Part shown: one piece after another, positions 15,546-23,452 of the stretch
Position numbering within the stretch: position 1 is the first letter of the stretch
Layout: each line of letters opens with the position of its first letter
Source: an uncultured Lachnospiraceae bacterium
GTDB lineage: Bacteria; Bacillota; Clostridia; Lachnospirales; Lachnospiraceae
NCBI GenBank assembly: GCA_902766735.1
Contig: CACXEU010000098.1
Location: 1-39,872, forward strand
Direction of reading: 5' to 3'
DNA: 39,872 bases
Program-made: the position numbers and the translations under genes
The notes under the pieces: generated by a model
Database searches by the model: none
What the model was told of the DNA's origin: nothing
Seen by the model: only the letters and a program-made list of their open reading frames with translations

Positions 15546-16988
15546 ATGATTGGTTACGGCTTTGTGTTAATGGGTTTTTTTGCCTTTTTTATGCTGACAC
15601 TTCCTTATAAAAAGAGGCAACGAAGGAAATTGGACCGAAAGAAACATCAGCTTTGGATGTTTTATGGGATGGCGATGTTTCTTCTAGACCGTATCCCAAG
15701 AAAGAAACAGCAGGAAAACTCCTCTGTGAATCGGATGATTCAGGAAATTCATGTAAAAGAGGAAATTCAGAAGGAGCGATACCTGTATTTTACTGAGAAA
15801 ATTGCTACCAGCATTTTCATTTTGTTTTTGGCTTTAGTTATTGGACTGGGAGTATCCATAACCGAACAAAAAGATGCGAAAAGGCAGATGAAAGAAATAT
15901 CCCGTGAGGAAGGGATGGAAGAGACATATGAGCTATTGGTAAAGAAGGAAGGGAAGGAAACAGAATCGGTACAGATAACAGTTGAAGAACGGGTTCCGTC
16001 GGAAGAAGAGTTAGAAGAAATTCTGGCGCGAAATCAAAAAGAACTGGAAAAGGAATTTCTAGGTGAAAATAAAACCATTAAGGAAATACGAAAAAATGTG
16101 AATCTTATTTCTGTTTTGGGAGAAGAACACATTCTGGTTACCTGGGAAATTAGTGATGACTCCATAGTGAATTATGAAGGAAAGCTGTCGAAAGAGATTC
16201 CAAAAGAAGGTTGCCCCGTGGAGTTTACAGCGACTATGACGTTAGAAGACGTTTCCGTTACCCACAAAATTTCTACCATAATCTTTCCGAGGGAAGGAAT
16301 GGATTGTCTGGAATATCAATTGCAAGAATTCATAGATGAATCTGATTCGTCCACAAAAAAGATTCCTTTGCCGAAGGAAATAGATGGAGAGAAGGTTCAG
16401 TTTTTTTCTCGCACTAATCCAATAGGAAAGTGGATTCTTCCGGTAGGATTTTTCCTGGCAATCGCAGTGTTCTTTTTAAAGGATCAGGAATTGAAGGAGC
16501 AAAGGAAGGAACGGAATTGTCAGATGGAAGCAGATTATCCGGAACTGGTGGGGCAGTTAATTCTGTATTATCGTGCGGGACTGTCTTTTCATTCCACCAT
16601 TGAAAAAATACTGAGGGATTATCAGGAGGAAAAGCGTTATCGAAAGGAGTATTTTCGGTATGCATACGAGGAACTGGAACTTGTGGAAACGAAAATAAGG
16701 AGTGGAGTATCAGAAACACAGGCTATGCAGGAATACGGTGAGCGATGTGGAATTCAGAATTATATGAAATTGGCTGGAATTATTGAGCAGAATCAACGAC
16801 GAGGTACGAAAGAGCTTTTATCTGCCTTACAGACAGAACAAAGAAGTGCCTTGACGGAGAAGAAAAACCGAGCACTGCGGACGGGGGGTGAAATCTCCAC
16901 GAAGTTGTTGGGCCCCATGGTAATTATGTTAATCATAACTATGGTGATTGTTGTAGTGCCGTCGTTTTTATCAATGAGCATTAATTAG
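15546..16988 (+). CDS. tadC: Tad pilus inner-membrane protein TadC with large extracytoplasmic insertion
   Basis: 480 residues. The C-terminal third is a T2SSF domain (about 325-450, YPELVGQLILYYRAGLSF) with a final membrane segment (457-477). Unlike ordinary TadC, two membrane segments (about 88-105 and 296-311) enclose some 190 residues (106-295) predicted outside, rich in Glu and Lys, with a coiled-coil-like start and a beta-rich second half. A first segment lies at 3-19. ATG 15546 is chosen because GGAGG (15535-15539) precedes it and it follows the tadB stop by one base. Confidence 0.85.
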   Translation: MIGYGFVLMGFFAFFMLTLPYKKRQRRKLDRKKHQLWMFYGMAMFLLDRIPRKKQQENSSVNRMIQEIHVKEEIQKERYLYFTEKIATSIFILFLALVIGLGVSITEQKDAKRQMKEISREEGMEETYELLVKKEGKETESVQITVEERVPSEEELEEILARNQKELEKEFLGENKTIKEIRKNVNLISVLGEEHILVTWEISDDSIVNYEGKLSKEIPKEGCPVEFTATMTLEDVSVTHKISTIIFPREGMDCLEYQLQEFIDESDSSTKKIPLPKEIDGEKVQFFSRTNPIGKWILPVGFFLAIAVFFLKDQELKEQRKERNCQMEADYPELVGQLILYYRAGLSFHSTIEKILRDYQEEKRYRKEYFRYAYEELELVETKIRSGVSETQAMQEYGERCGIQNYMKLAGIIEQNQRRGTKELLSALQTEQRSALTEKKNRALRTGGEISTKLLGPMVIMLIITMVIVVVPSFLSMSIN

Positions 16989-17004
16989 AAATGGAGGATG
17001 GAAA

Positions 17005-17175
17005 ATGAAATATCGATGGAAAGAATTAATTAGGAACGAAGAGGGAATGGGAGTTATCGAAGTGGTGATTATCATTGTGGTCTTGGTAGGGCTTGCCCTG
17101 TTGTTTAAGACACAGATTACGACCATCGCCAATGGATTGTTTAGTCATTTAAGACAGCAGGTGAGTGGAATTTAA
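17005..17175 (+). CDS. flp: Flp-type (Flp1) type IVb pilin
   Basis: The major pilin candidate, only 56 residues. After a short charged leader the cleavage site is NEEG|MGVIEVV, with glycine 14 at -1 and glutamate at +5, then an unbroken hydrophobic stretch (about 17-34) and a short polar tail. This is the layout of Flp1-family pilins in Gram-positive Tad systems. GGAGG (16993-16997) precedes the start. It lies directly behind tadC and two bases before the next gene; the prepilin peptidase is in the same operon. Confidence 0.92.
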   Translation: MKYRWKELIRNEEGMGVIEVVIIIVVLVGLALLFKTQITTIANGLFSHLRQQVSGI

Positions 17176-17176
17176 T

Positions 17177-19033
17177 ATGCAGAAAAAAGGGAGTGTTACT
17201 ATTTTTTTGTGCATTGTTCTGGTAAGTGTATTGCTGGTAGTAAGTATTGCTTCGGAATCTGCGAGAGTTGGTGTAGTTCAGGCAGAATGCAATACCTTTA
17301 CCGGAATGGCAGGAGAATCTGTTTTAGCAGGCTATGCAAAGCAGGTTTATGAAGACTATGGCATATTACTTGTATGGGAAAGTTATCCGATGGAAGATCA
17401 GATAAAAGAGAACATACAAGCTAATATAAATTTGGCAGATTTAAAAGGGTCAGGAACGAATTTTTTAGGGACGGAATTGACAGAAGTAATTGCTGACAAT
17501 AAGCGTTATGTCACAGACAAAGGTGGAGAAGCATTTGTTCGTCAGATTGTTCAGTATATGAAATATGGAGGATTTTTAGAAGCTGCACAGAAGCTGATTC
17601 AGGAGTCAAATAAAGAAGAAAGGAACACTTTAGAATATGATACAAGTGCGTCCATAGATATAGTTGAAGAAAAAAGTAAAGAACTTATGGATTTAGCGGA
17701 TGAAATTGAAGGCGAACTAAAGGATCTGAGTGATGTTTCAAAAATAAAAACTGAATATGAGAAGGCGGAAAAATCCTTTGTGAGGATTCAGGAAGCAGTA
17801 GATTCTGAGAAAGGGGTCCATAAAGTCACACAGGACTACTTCCTGGAAAATTTTCATGCCGTGGAAGAAGAAATTAATAAAAAGAAAGAACGTATTTCCG
17901 ATTTATTATTCTCAATGAAGAAGTATGTAAAAAAGAGAGAGAACTTTCTGAGGGAGACGAATGCAGTATCAGCGGGCGAAGATTTTGTTGATCGAAATCT
18001 GGATATTGTGAAAAACGTAAAGGGCAAGGTTGATGAGTTAGAGAGGCTTTCAGTTTCCGATATTTCAGAGGTCAATCAGCAAACCGTACAGACTTTGGCA
18101 AAGGCGGTAAGATGCATGGGCGATATTGTAAGGGGACAGGATTCGATAACCACTAGAACGGGGAGAGAGGATGAAAATACATCCCTGTTTCAAAAGGCTA
18201 AGTCGCTGATGCAGAATGGGGTACTGTCTCTTGTTGTGGATGATGTATCGAGAGTTTCAAAAAATTCAGTTTCTGATTCCGGACTGCCATCGAACAATCA
18301 GGATAAAGCAAAAACAGGCTTATTAAAGAAGATGGAAAATAAAGCATTGTTGGCTGTTTATGCGGGAATTCATTTTGGAAATTATACAGAGGAAAAACAG
18401 GATACCTGTTTGAGGTATGAAATAGAGTATTTGATTCAGGGAGATTGCAGTGATAAAAAGAATCTCTTTGGAACCATTGAGCGGCTTTTAGCGTTTCGAA
18501 ATATTGCAAACGGAGCGTATTTACTGACGGATAAGGAAAAGATGTCGGAAATTCATTCTGTCGCTTCGGCGGCAGCAGTGGCTCTGGAAATGCCATTTTT
18601 GGAACCACTTATTACAGTGGTTCTAACAGAAGCATGGGCACTGGTGGAGGCTGCCAGTGATGTTCGGGCCCTATTGAAAGGGGATAAAGTTCCTTTGGCA
18701 AAATCAGAGGAAACCTGGTACACCGATTTGTGGAGTCTGGGAGGAGACCGAGGCGGCGGAGGAAATGGGCTAACGTATCTGGAATATTGTCAGCTGTTAA
18801 TTATGGCTTCAAAAAGTCAGGATGTGGTTTACCGGACAATGGATTTGATACAGCTCAATATCCAAAGACGATACCAACCATCGTTTCGTATGAATCAGTG
18901 TCTGGGAGCAGTGGATTTTAAAGCAATTTACAGGATCAAGCCGGTGTTTCTTGCACCATCCAGAGCCCTGTCGCTTATGGATAAGGAACATCAGGGATAT
19001 CAGTACGAGTGTAGTTATAAGAATTCTTATTAG
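17177..19033 (+). CDS. DUF5702-like pilus-associated protein, TadG position
   Basis: 618 residues. The N-terminus reads KKG|SVTIFLCIVLV, a prepilin-like start with glycine before a hydrophobic segment, but glutamate at +5 is replaced by phenylalanine. A long extracytoplasmic part follows, with Lys/Glu-rich helical regions (about 150-330) likely forming coiled coils, and a more globular C-terminal part. This fits DUF5702 proteins found in clostridial Tad loci, in the place of TadG. I take ATG 17177, two bases behind the flp stop, over an earlier GTG at 17165. Probable role: minor pilin or tip protein. Confidence 0.75.
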   Translation: MQKKGSVTIFLCIVLVSVLLVVSIASESARVGVVQAECNTFTGMAGESVLAGYAKQVYEDYGILLVWESYPMEDQIKENIQANINLADLKGSGTNFLGTELTEVIADNKRYVTDKGGEAFVRQIVQYMKYGGFLEAAQKLIQESNKEERNTLEYDTSASIDIVEEKSKELMDLADEIEGELKDLSDVSKIKTEYEKAEKSFVRIQEAVDSEKGVHKVTQDYFLENFHAVEEEINKKKERISDLLFSMKKYVKKRENFLRETNAVSAGEDFVDRNLDIVKNVKGKVDELERLSVSDISEVNQQTVQTLAKAVRCMGDIVRGQDSITTRTGREDENTSLFQKAKSLMQNGVLSLVVDDVSRVSKNSVSDSGLPSNNQDKAKTGLLKKMENKALLAVYAGIHFGNYTEEKQDTCLRYEIEYLIQGDCSDKKNLFGTIERLLAFRNIANGAYLLTDKEKMSEIHSVASAAAVALEMPFLEPLITVVLTEAWALVEAASDVRALLKGDKVPLAKSEETWYTDLWSLGGDRGGGGNGLTYLEYCQLLIMASKSQDVVYRTMDLIQLNIQRRYQPSFRMNQCLGAVDFKAIYRIKPVFLAPSRALSLMDKEHQGYQYECSYKNSY

Positions 19034-19109
19034 AAGGGAGGCAGAGAGATTGGCCCTTTTTCACCCTGCAATAATATTATAGAAATGGCTGTGATTCTCT
19101 CCAAGTATA

Positions 19110-19880
19110 ATGACTTGCCAAGTAATATCAAATAATCAATACAGAAAAAGGGTCAATCTGTCTGCCTCCAAGGGCAGCGTCACACTGGAAGCAGCGATAT
19201 CCATTACCCTGTTTATGTTGCTGACATTATATTTTGTCAGCTACATGACTATGATGGGAACGGTGTTTGAACGGCAGATTTTTTTGGATTCAACGGTAAA
19301 GAAAATTTCAAAGGCGGCTTTTTATCTGGAGTTTGTTGATCATCTGACAGATCAGAATCAGGCGTTGAAGGAACAAAAGGAAAATTTTGGAAAAATAATC
19401 AGTGACATTGAAGCGAAAGGAATTTCTTTAACCGATGCATTCTATCAGGACGGAATGGTTGACATAAAATTAAATTATTGCCTGGAAACTTTTTATTGGA
19501 ACCACCAAATTCCTATTAGTCAACGGGCGCGCATGAGAGATTGGAGAGGAATCGATATTCAGGAAAACCAGGATATCGTATACATCACAAAAACAGGAAC
19601 GGTCTACCACTGTAACCGAAACTGCCGTTATTTAAACATTCAGGAAAAGCCGGTGGAACTGGATTCTGTAACGTTGCTTCGAAACCGTTATGGTGCGAAG
19701 TATTCTCCCTGCGAAATCTGTGCGAAGAACAATCCGTTATGGAATTCGAAGGTGTACATTACAACAGATGGGAAAAGGTATCATATGGATATTAACTGCT
19801 CCGGGCTTACCCGGTATGTCATATCCATTCAAAAAAAGGATGTGGGGGAGAGAAAACCCTGCAGTGTGTGTGGAGGATAA
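19110..19880 (+). CDS. TadE-like pseudopilin with doubled zinc-binding tail
   Basis: 256 residues. A prepilin-type site KG|SVTLE (G22, E27 at +5) precedes a membrane segment (about 29-50). The C-terminal 100 residues hold two copies of one motif: VYITxxGxxYHxxxxCxxL then CxxC (157-175 with C201 and C204; 215-233 with C251 and C254). The His/Cys spacing resembles small Ada-like or nuclease-tail zinc modules, so each copy probably binds a metal outside the cell. The ATG has no ribosome site; a strong one lies 70 bases upstream before a 10-codon frame that ends at 19082. Confidence 0.78.
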   Translation: MTCQVISNNQYRKRVNLSASKGSVTLEAAISITLFMLLTLYFVSYMTMMGTVFERQIFLDSTVKKISKAAFYLEFVDHLTDQNQALKEQKENFGKIISDIEAKGISLTDAFYQDGMVDIKLNYCLETFYWNHQIPISQRARMRDWRGIDIQENQDIVYITKTGTVYHCNRNCRYLNIQEKPVELDSVTLLRNRYGAKYSPCEICAKNNPLWNSKVYITTDGKRYHMDINCSGLTRYVISIQKKDVGERKPCSVCGG

Positions 19881-19883
19881 GAG

Positions 19884-20300
19884 ATGAAATATCTTTGCAT
19901 AATCTTATTTCTTTTCGTTTGTGGAATAAGTGATTTAAGAAAAAGAACGGTAAATACATCCCTATGTTTAATGGTAAGCATTGCAGGAATTATCGCACAT
20001 ATAGTGAAAAACGAGAGCATAGGAATGAACTGGGGGATGGGGGTAGTTCTTGGAATACTGTTTCTTGGAATCGCAATTATGACAAGGGAAAAGATTGGAC
20101 TGGGAGATGGTTTTGTGATTTTGGCAATGGGGATTTGTCTGGGGGGGGTTGAAAGCTTTCGGATTGTTGTGTGGGCGTTTCTTCTTTGTACGGTGTGGGC
20201 AGTTTTGGGAATCAGCATCTTTAAGATGAGTGCAAGAAGTAGGATTCCCTTTGTTCCCTTTCTTGCCATAGCTTCCGTGGTACAGTTGGTGTTTCAGTAA
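19884..20300 (+). CDS. cpaA: Prepilin peptidase, A24 family (CpaA/TadV)
   Basis: Aspartic membrane protease that removes the leader of Flp pilin and of the TadE-like proteins. 138 residues, the short form without the N-methyltransferase domain. The two catalytic aspartates are D17 in SDLRKR and D75 in the GLGDG motif (72-76). Several membrane segments span the rest. GGAGG (19872-19876) lies inside the end of the preceding gene, showing tight operon packing. Confidence 0.9.
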   Translation: MKYLCIILFLFVCGISDLRKRTVNTSLCLMVSIAGIIAHIVKNESIGMNWGMGVVLGILFLGIAIMTREKIGLGDGFVILAMGICLGGVESFRIVVWAFLLCTVWAVLGISIFKMSARSRIPFVPFLAIASVVQLVFQ

Positions 20301-20312
20301 AGGGGGAATGGA

Positions 20313-20759
20313 ATGAATGAGAAGAACAGAAGATTATCAGGGGAAATCACGCTTGAAGCTGCCATTGTAATGTCATTGATTATGGTCATCATAATCGTGC
20401 TGGTTTGCTTCACGCTATATACCCGCGATGCCTTACTAATAAAAGCTTATGCTTATGGGGCGGCTAATGAATCTATCGGGGAGAAGGAAGCAGTATTTCG
20501 TCAAAAGGTTCAGGAACAGGTGGAACAGGCGCCGCTTTTCATAATGAAGCCTTCTGTGAAAATTGAAAAAAAACTAGACAGTTACAAGGTGACGGTAAGG
20601 GGAACGTCCCATTTGAAAGTATTTGGCTTTGAGAAACTTTTTTCTGAAGGATTCGAACCGAAAAGTATGAACATTGAAAAGAATATGTCGACATCTCTGC
20701 TATATGTTGCCAGGGAAATTTTAGAGCAGGCGGAAAGGAAAAACGAGAATGGAAATTGA
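20313..20759 (+). CDS. tadE: TadE-like pilus protein
   Basis: 148 residues with the site SG|EITLEAA (G10, glutamate E15 at +5) and a hydrophobic segment (about 17-35), then an extracytoplasmic domain of about 110 residues. This is the layout of TadE minor pseudopilins. A GGGGGAA site precedes the ATG. Its end overlaps the FHA-domain gene by 11 bases. Confidence 0.8.
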   Translation: MNEKNRRLSGEITLEAAIVMSLIMVIIIVLVCFTLYTRDALLIKAYAYGAANESIGEKEAVFRQKVQEQVEQAPLFIMKPSVKIEKKLDSYKVTVRGTSHLKVFGFEKLFSEGFEPKSMNIEKNMSTSLLYVAREILEQAERKNENGN

Positions 20760-21816
20760 GTATAAAAAAGATGGAAGCCATAGTTATATGGTGATTCCCT
20801 CTGTGGAGTTTGATGAAAACGACTATCAGCTCCAGATGATTTTAAATAATAAGATTGAGGAATTGCTTCCAATGAAAATCAATTATCTCAACAATAGTAA
20901 GGAACTTTGTTATGAGACAACCTCAAAAATTTCTTTGCCGGCGGTGTATGGGAGAAAGCAAATGGGAAGGAAGGATGTCATTGGTTTCATAGAACAGCTA
21001 AAGAAAGTCAGTGATCTGATGCGGGAATACCTATTGGATTTTAATCATATTATATTTGATCCGGATTGTGTTTTTTGGGGGCGTAAAGATGAGAAAATTT
21101 ATTTTTGTTATTGCCCGGTTTCCCAGGGGGAAGCACAAGAGACCATGAGAAAATTATTTGACAGTCTTTTGGAATGGGTGGATCACAATGACCGGGATGC
21201 AGTGGAAATCGTTTACGGAATTCAGCAAATTACAATTAGTGACAGTTATAGTATTCAGGATATTCTGGACCTGGTAGAAACGGTGGGCGAAAGACGAAGA
21301 AAAGAGGCATACGAACAATCCAATGTGAAGGAAGAAAATATCTTTGAAATTGAGGAATCGAAGAAGTCCTTTTGGTACTGGTTAAAAAAGTGGTTTCGCC
21401 GGGACAAATATCAGGATGAGGAAGAATTGGAACACCACACGGATATTGAAATGACTGCAGCAGAAAGTATTCAGGCGGACTTTGAAGATGCCACGGTATT
21501 TTTGGCATCCAGTGGAAGTACTTATTTTATTACTTTGAAAAGCAGGAACCTGGAAAAGCCGATTGTGATTCAACCGAATATTTTTCCTTGCATTTTTGGG
21601 AAAAGCAGAAAAAGCAGTGACTATATTATCGACAGTCCGGTCGTCAGCCGGGTTCATATGAAACTTTCAGCCGATGACAATGGATTTTATATTGAAGATT
21701 TAAATTCTACCAACGGAACATATTTGAATGAAATAAAATTAGCTCCTCATACCATGACTGAAATAAAGGAAAGGGATGTGATTTCCATTGCAAATATCGA
21801 GTTCCTCGTGGAATAA
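20749..21816 (+). CDS. DUF6382 and FHA-domain protein
   Basis: 355 residues, no membrane segment. The N-terminal 190 residues match the DUF6382 type often paired with FHA. A basic/aromatic linker (about 205-220) and an acidic stretch follow. The C-terminal FHA domain (about 280-355) has the phosphothreonine-binding residues: FGK (283-285), SRVH (300-303) and STNGT (320-324). It should read phosphorylation by a Ser/Thr kinase, none of which lies in this window. As the last tad gene, translated with an 11-base overlap, it may couple pilus assembly to kinase signalling. Confidence 0.82.
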   Translation: MEIEYKKDGSHSYMVIPSVEFDENDYQLQMILNNKIEELLPMKINYLNNSKELCYETTSKISLPAVYGRKQMGRKDVIGFIEQLKKVSDLMREYLLDFNHIIFDPDCVFWGRKDEKIYFCYCPVSQGEAQETMRKLFDSLLEWVDHNDRDAVEIVYGIQQITISDSYSIQDILDLVETVGERRRKEAYEQSNVKEENIFEIEESKKSFWYWLKKWFRRDKYQDEEELEHHTDIEMTAAESIQADFEDATVFLASSGSTYFITLKSRNLEKPIVIQPNIFPCIFGKSRKSSDYIIDSPVVSRVHMKLSADDNGFYIEDLNSTNGTYLNEIKLAPHTMTEIKERDVISIANIEFLVE

Positions 21817-21834
21817 GGGGGAAAACTAAAAAAA

Positions 21835-21917
21835 TTCTACAAAAGTAGAAAAAGGTATTGACAACCATGTTCTACAGCTGTAGAATGTGAGTGAAGATAA
21901 GTTTTACAAATGTAGAA
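21835..21917 (+). promoter_or_regulatory. Promoter with three BlaI/CopY-type operators
   Basis: TTGACA (21858-21863) and TAGAAT (21881-21886) are 17 bases apart. Three related palindromes cover it: TTCTACAAAAGTAGAA (21835-21850), TTCTACAGCTGTAGAA (21870-21885, overlapping the -10 box) and TTTTACAAATGTAGAA (21902-21917). Their centres are 35 and 32 bases apart, close to three helix turns. The CTACA-N2-TGTAG core is that of BlaI/MecI/CopY-family repressors. No such repressor gene lies in the window. An 18-base palindrome at 21935-21952 adds a possible hairpin in the leader. Confidence 0.8.
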
Positions 21918-21986
21918 ACGAAACTTTACGGGAGCTGTTTTTATAAAAACAGTTACCGAATCGTTTAAAATCAGGAGGTAATTAAA

Positions 21987-22448
21987 ATGAAAACAAGTAA
22001 TAAAGTAAGAATGGGTGTAGCGTTTATTGTATTGGCGGTAGGAATGATTTTTACATTTGCGCCAAATCAGGTTAGTGCAAAAGGAACAGACGGGTACTAT
22101 TTAGGTAGCTGCCAGAGGAATGTTAAAGATAAAGATAAGACGGGGGTTATTTCCAAGGTGATATTCAAGAATAACAAAATGATTGTTTATGGTTCATTAA
22201 GAGGTGGAGAAGATTTAGATAAAATGGTTGTTGATGGAACATGGAAATATTACAAAAACAAAAAAAGAACATTTCAGTTATCAAAAAAAGTAAAATTCTA
22301 TTCAACAGGCGGAACAGGCCCGATAAAGCGTTTAAAGAAAAAGAACTTTATAAAGTCATGTAAATATTTGAGCAAACATCCAAACGGAATCGGTTTTGAA
22401 TTTCAAATCAAAAAAGGAAAAGTGGTTAAATGCGTATTCGCAAGCTAA
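21987..22448 (+). CDS. Small secreted basic protein of unknown function
   Basis: 153 residues. A signal peptide (about 1-30) ends at VSA|KG. The mature part of about 120 residues is rich in lysine and glycine and has the beta-strand pattern of a small lipocalin-like or barrel domain (GYYLGS, VIFKNNKMIVYGSL, GTWKYYKNKKRTFQL), with three cysteines. I do not recognise the family. AGGAGG lies before the ATG. It is a single-gene unit under a three-operator promoter, so it is made under a specific signal, plausibly cell-wall antibiotic or metal stress. Confidence 0.75.
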   Translation: MKTSNKVRMGVAFIVLAVGMIFTFAPNQVSAKGTDGYYLGSCQRNVKDKDKTGVISKVIFKNNKMIVYGSLRGGEDLDKMVVDGTWKYYKNKKRTFQLSKKVKFYSTGGTGPIKRLKKKNFIKSCKYLSKHPNGIGFEFQIKKGKVVKCVFAS

Positions 22449-22501
22449 TGTCCTTTAGATTATATATTAATCGTTCGTCCAACCCAAAAGCCATAGCTCA
22501 A

Positions 22502-22530
22502 TTGAAGTGCCTGATGTGTTGTGCTATTAT
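22502..22530 (+). promoter_or_regulatory. Promoter of the Sir2-family gene
   Basis: TTGAAG (22502-22507) and TATTAT (22525-22530) have 17-base spacing, 50 bases before the start codon. Confidence 0.6.
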
Positions 22531-22579
22531 GAAACTATAGTTGCGTTTCAAGATAATCACACAGAATGGAGAGTGCCAT

Positions 22580-23305
22580 ATGGATGATAAAATTTTAAAA
22601 TTAAAGGAAATTATTGACGGTGGGAAACGGATTGTCTTTTTTGGAGGCGCTGGTGTTTCCACGGAAAGTGGGGTGCCGGATTTTCGAAGTGTGGATGGAT
22701 TATATAATCAAGAATATGATTATCCACCGGAGACGATTTTAAGTCATACCTTTTATATGAGAAACCGGGAAGAGTTTTATCGCTTTTATCGGAATAAGAT
22801 GTTGTTTCCGGATGTGAAACCGAATAAAGCCCACTATGCGTTGGCGAAACTGGAAGAGCAGGGAAAACTGACAGCAGTCATTACCCAAAATATCGACGGA
22901 CTGCATCAGAAAGCAGGAAGTAAAAATGTGTATGAGTTACATGGAACCGTGCATAGAAATTATTGTGAAAATTGTGGAAAATTCTTTTCCCTGGATGATA
23001 TCATGAAGATGGATGGTGTTCCGAAATGTGACTGTGGTGGCTTTGTTAAGCCGGATGTGGTTTTGTATGAAGAGGGACTGGATCAGGGAACCATCAATGC
23101 TTCCGTGAGAGCCATTGCAAATGCAGATGTGCTAATTATCGGAGGAACATCCCTGGCGGTGTACCCGGCAGCAGGATTAATCGATTATTACAGAGGAAAT
23201 CAACTAGTGTTGATCAATAAGAGTTCCACACCGAAAGATGGAAGAGCGGATCTGGTGATTCACGATGCAATTGGAGAAGTTTTGAGTCAGGTTGTGGAGA
23301 TTTGA
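22580..23305 (+). CDS. cobB: NAD-dependent protein deacylase, Sir2/CobB family
   Basis: Removes acetyl or other acyl groups from lysines using NAD, giving nicotinamide and O-acyl-ADP-ribose. 241 residues. Visible motifs: GAGVSTESGVPDFRS near the start, TQNIDGLHQKAG, the catalytic His in ELHGT, a four-cysteine zinc site (CENC and CDC with the preceding KC) and GGTSLAVYPA for NAD. I start at ATG 22580, giving MDDKILKL, rather than the TTG upstream that lies close to the transcription start. It is a single gene between a promoter and a terminator. Confidence 0.93.
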   Translation: MDDKILKLKEIIDGGKRIVFFGGAGVSTESGVPDFRSVDGLYNQEYDYPPETILSHTFYMRNREEFYRFYRNKMLFPDVKPNKAHYALAKLEEQGKLTAVITQNIDGLHQKAGSKNVYELHGTVHRNYCENCGKFFSLDDIMKMDGVPKCDCGGFVKPDVVLYEEGLDQGTINASVRAIANADVLIIGGTSLAVYPAAGLIDYYRGNQLVLINKSSTPKDGRADLVIHDAIGEVLSQVVEI

Positions 23306-23326
23306 ATTTAAATATGTAAAAAGAAG

Positions 23327-23355
23327 AGTACCCTTAGGAAAAGGGTACTTTTTTT
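23327..23355 (+). terminator. Terminator after the Sir2-family gene
   Basis: A perfect 9-base stem (AGTACCCTT with AAGGGTACT), 5-base loop and a T run. Confidence 0.88.
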
Positions 23356-23387
23356 GTCGGCAAAAATAGGGGGCGCACCTTCCTGTT

Positions 23388-23416
23388 TTGACAAATTTAA
23401 ACAGAGGGCGTGTGTT
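23388..23416 (+). promoter_or_regulatory. Possible promoter of the LysM/DUF5711/CvpA group
   Basis: TTGACA (23388-23393) is a perfect -35 box, but the -10 position (TGTGTT, 17-base spacing) is poor. It may need an activator or a different sigma factor. Confidence 0.35.
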
Positions 23417-23452
23417 AGTCTTTGGGAGAAGTAATGATTAGGAGGAGGCGTC

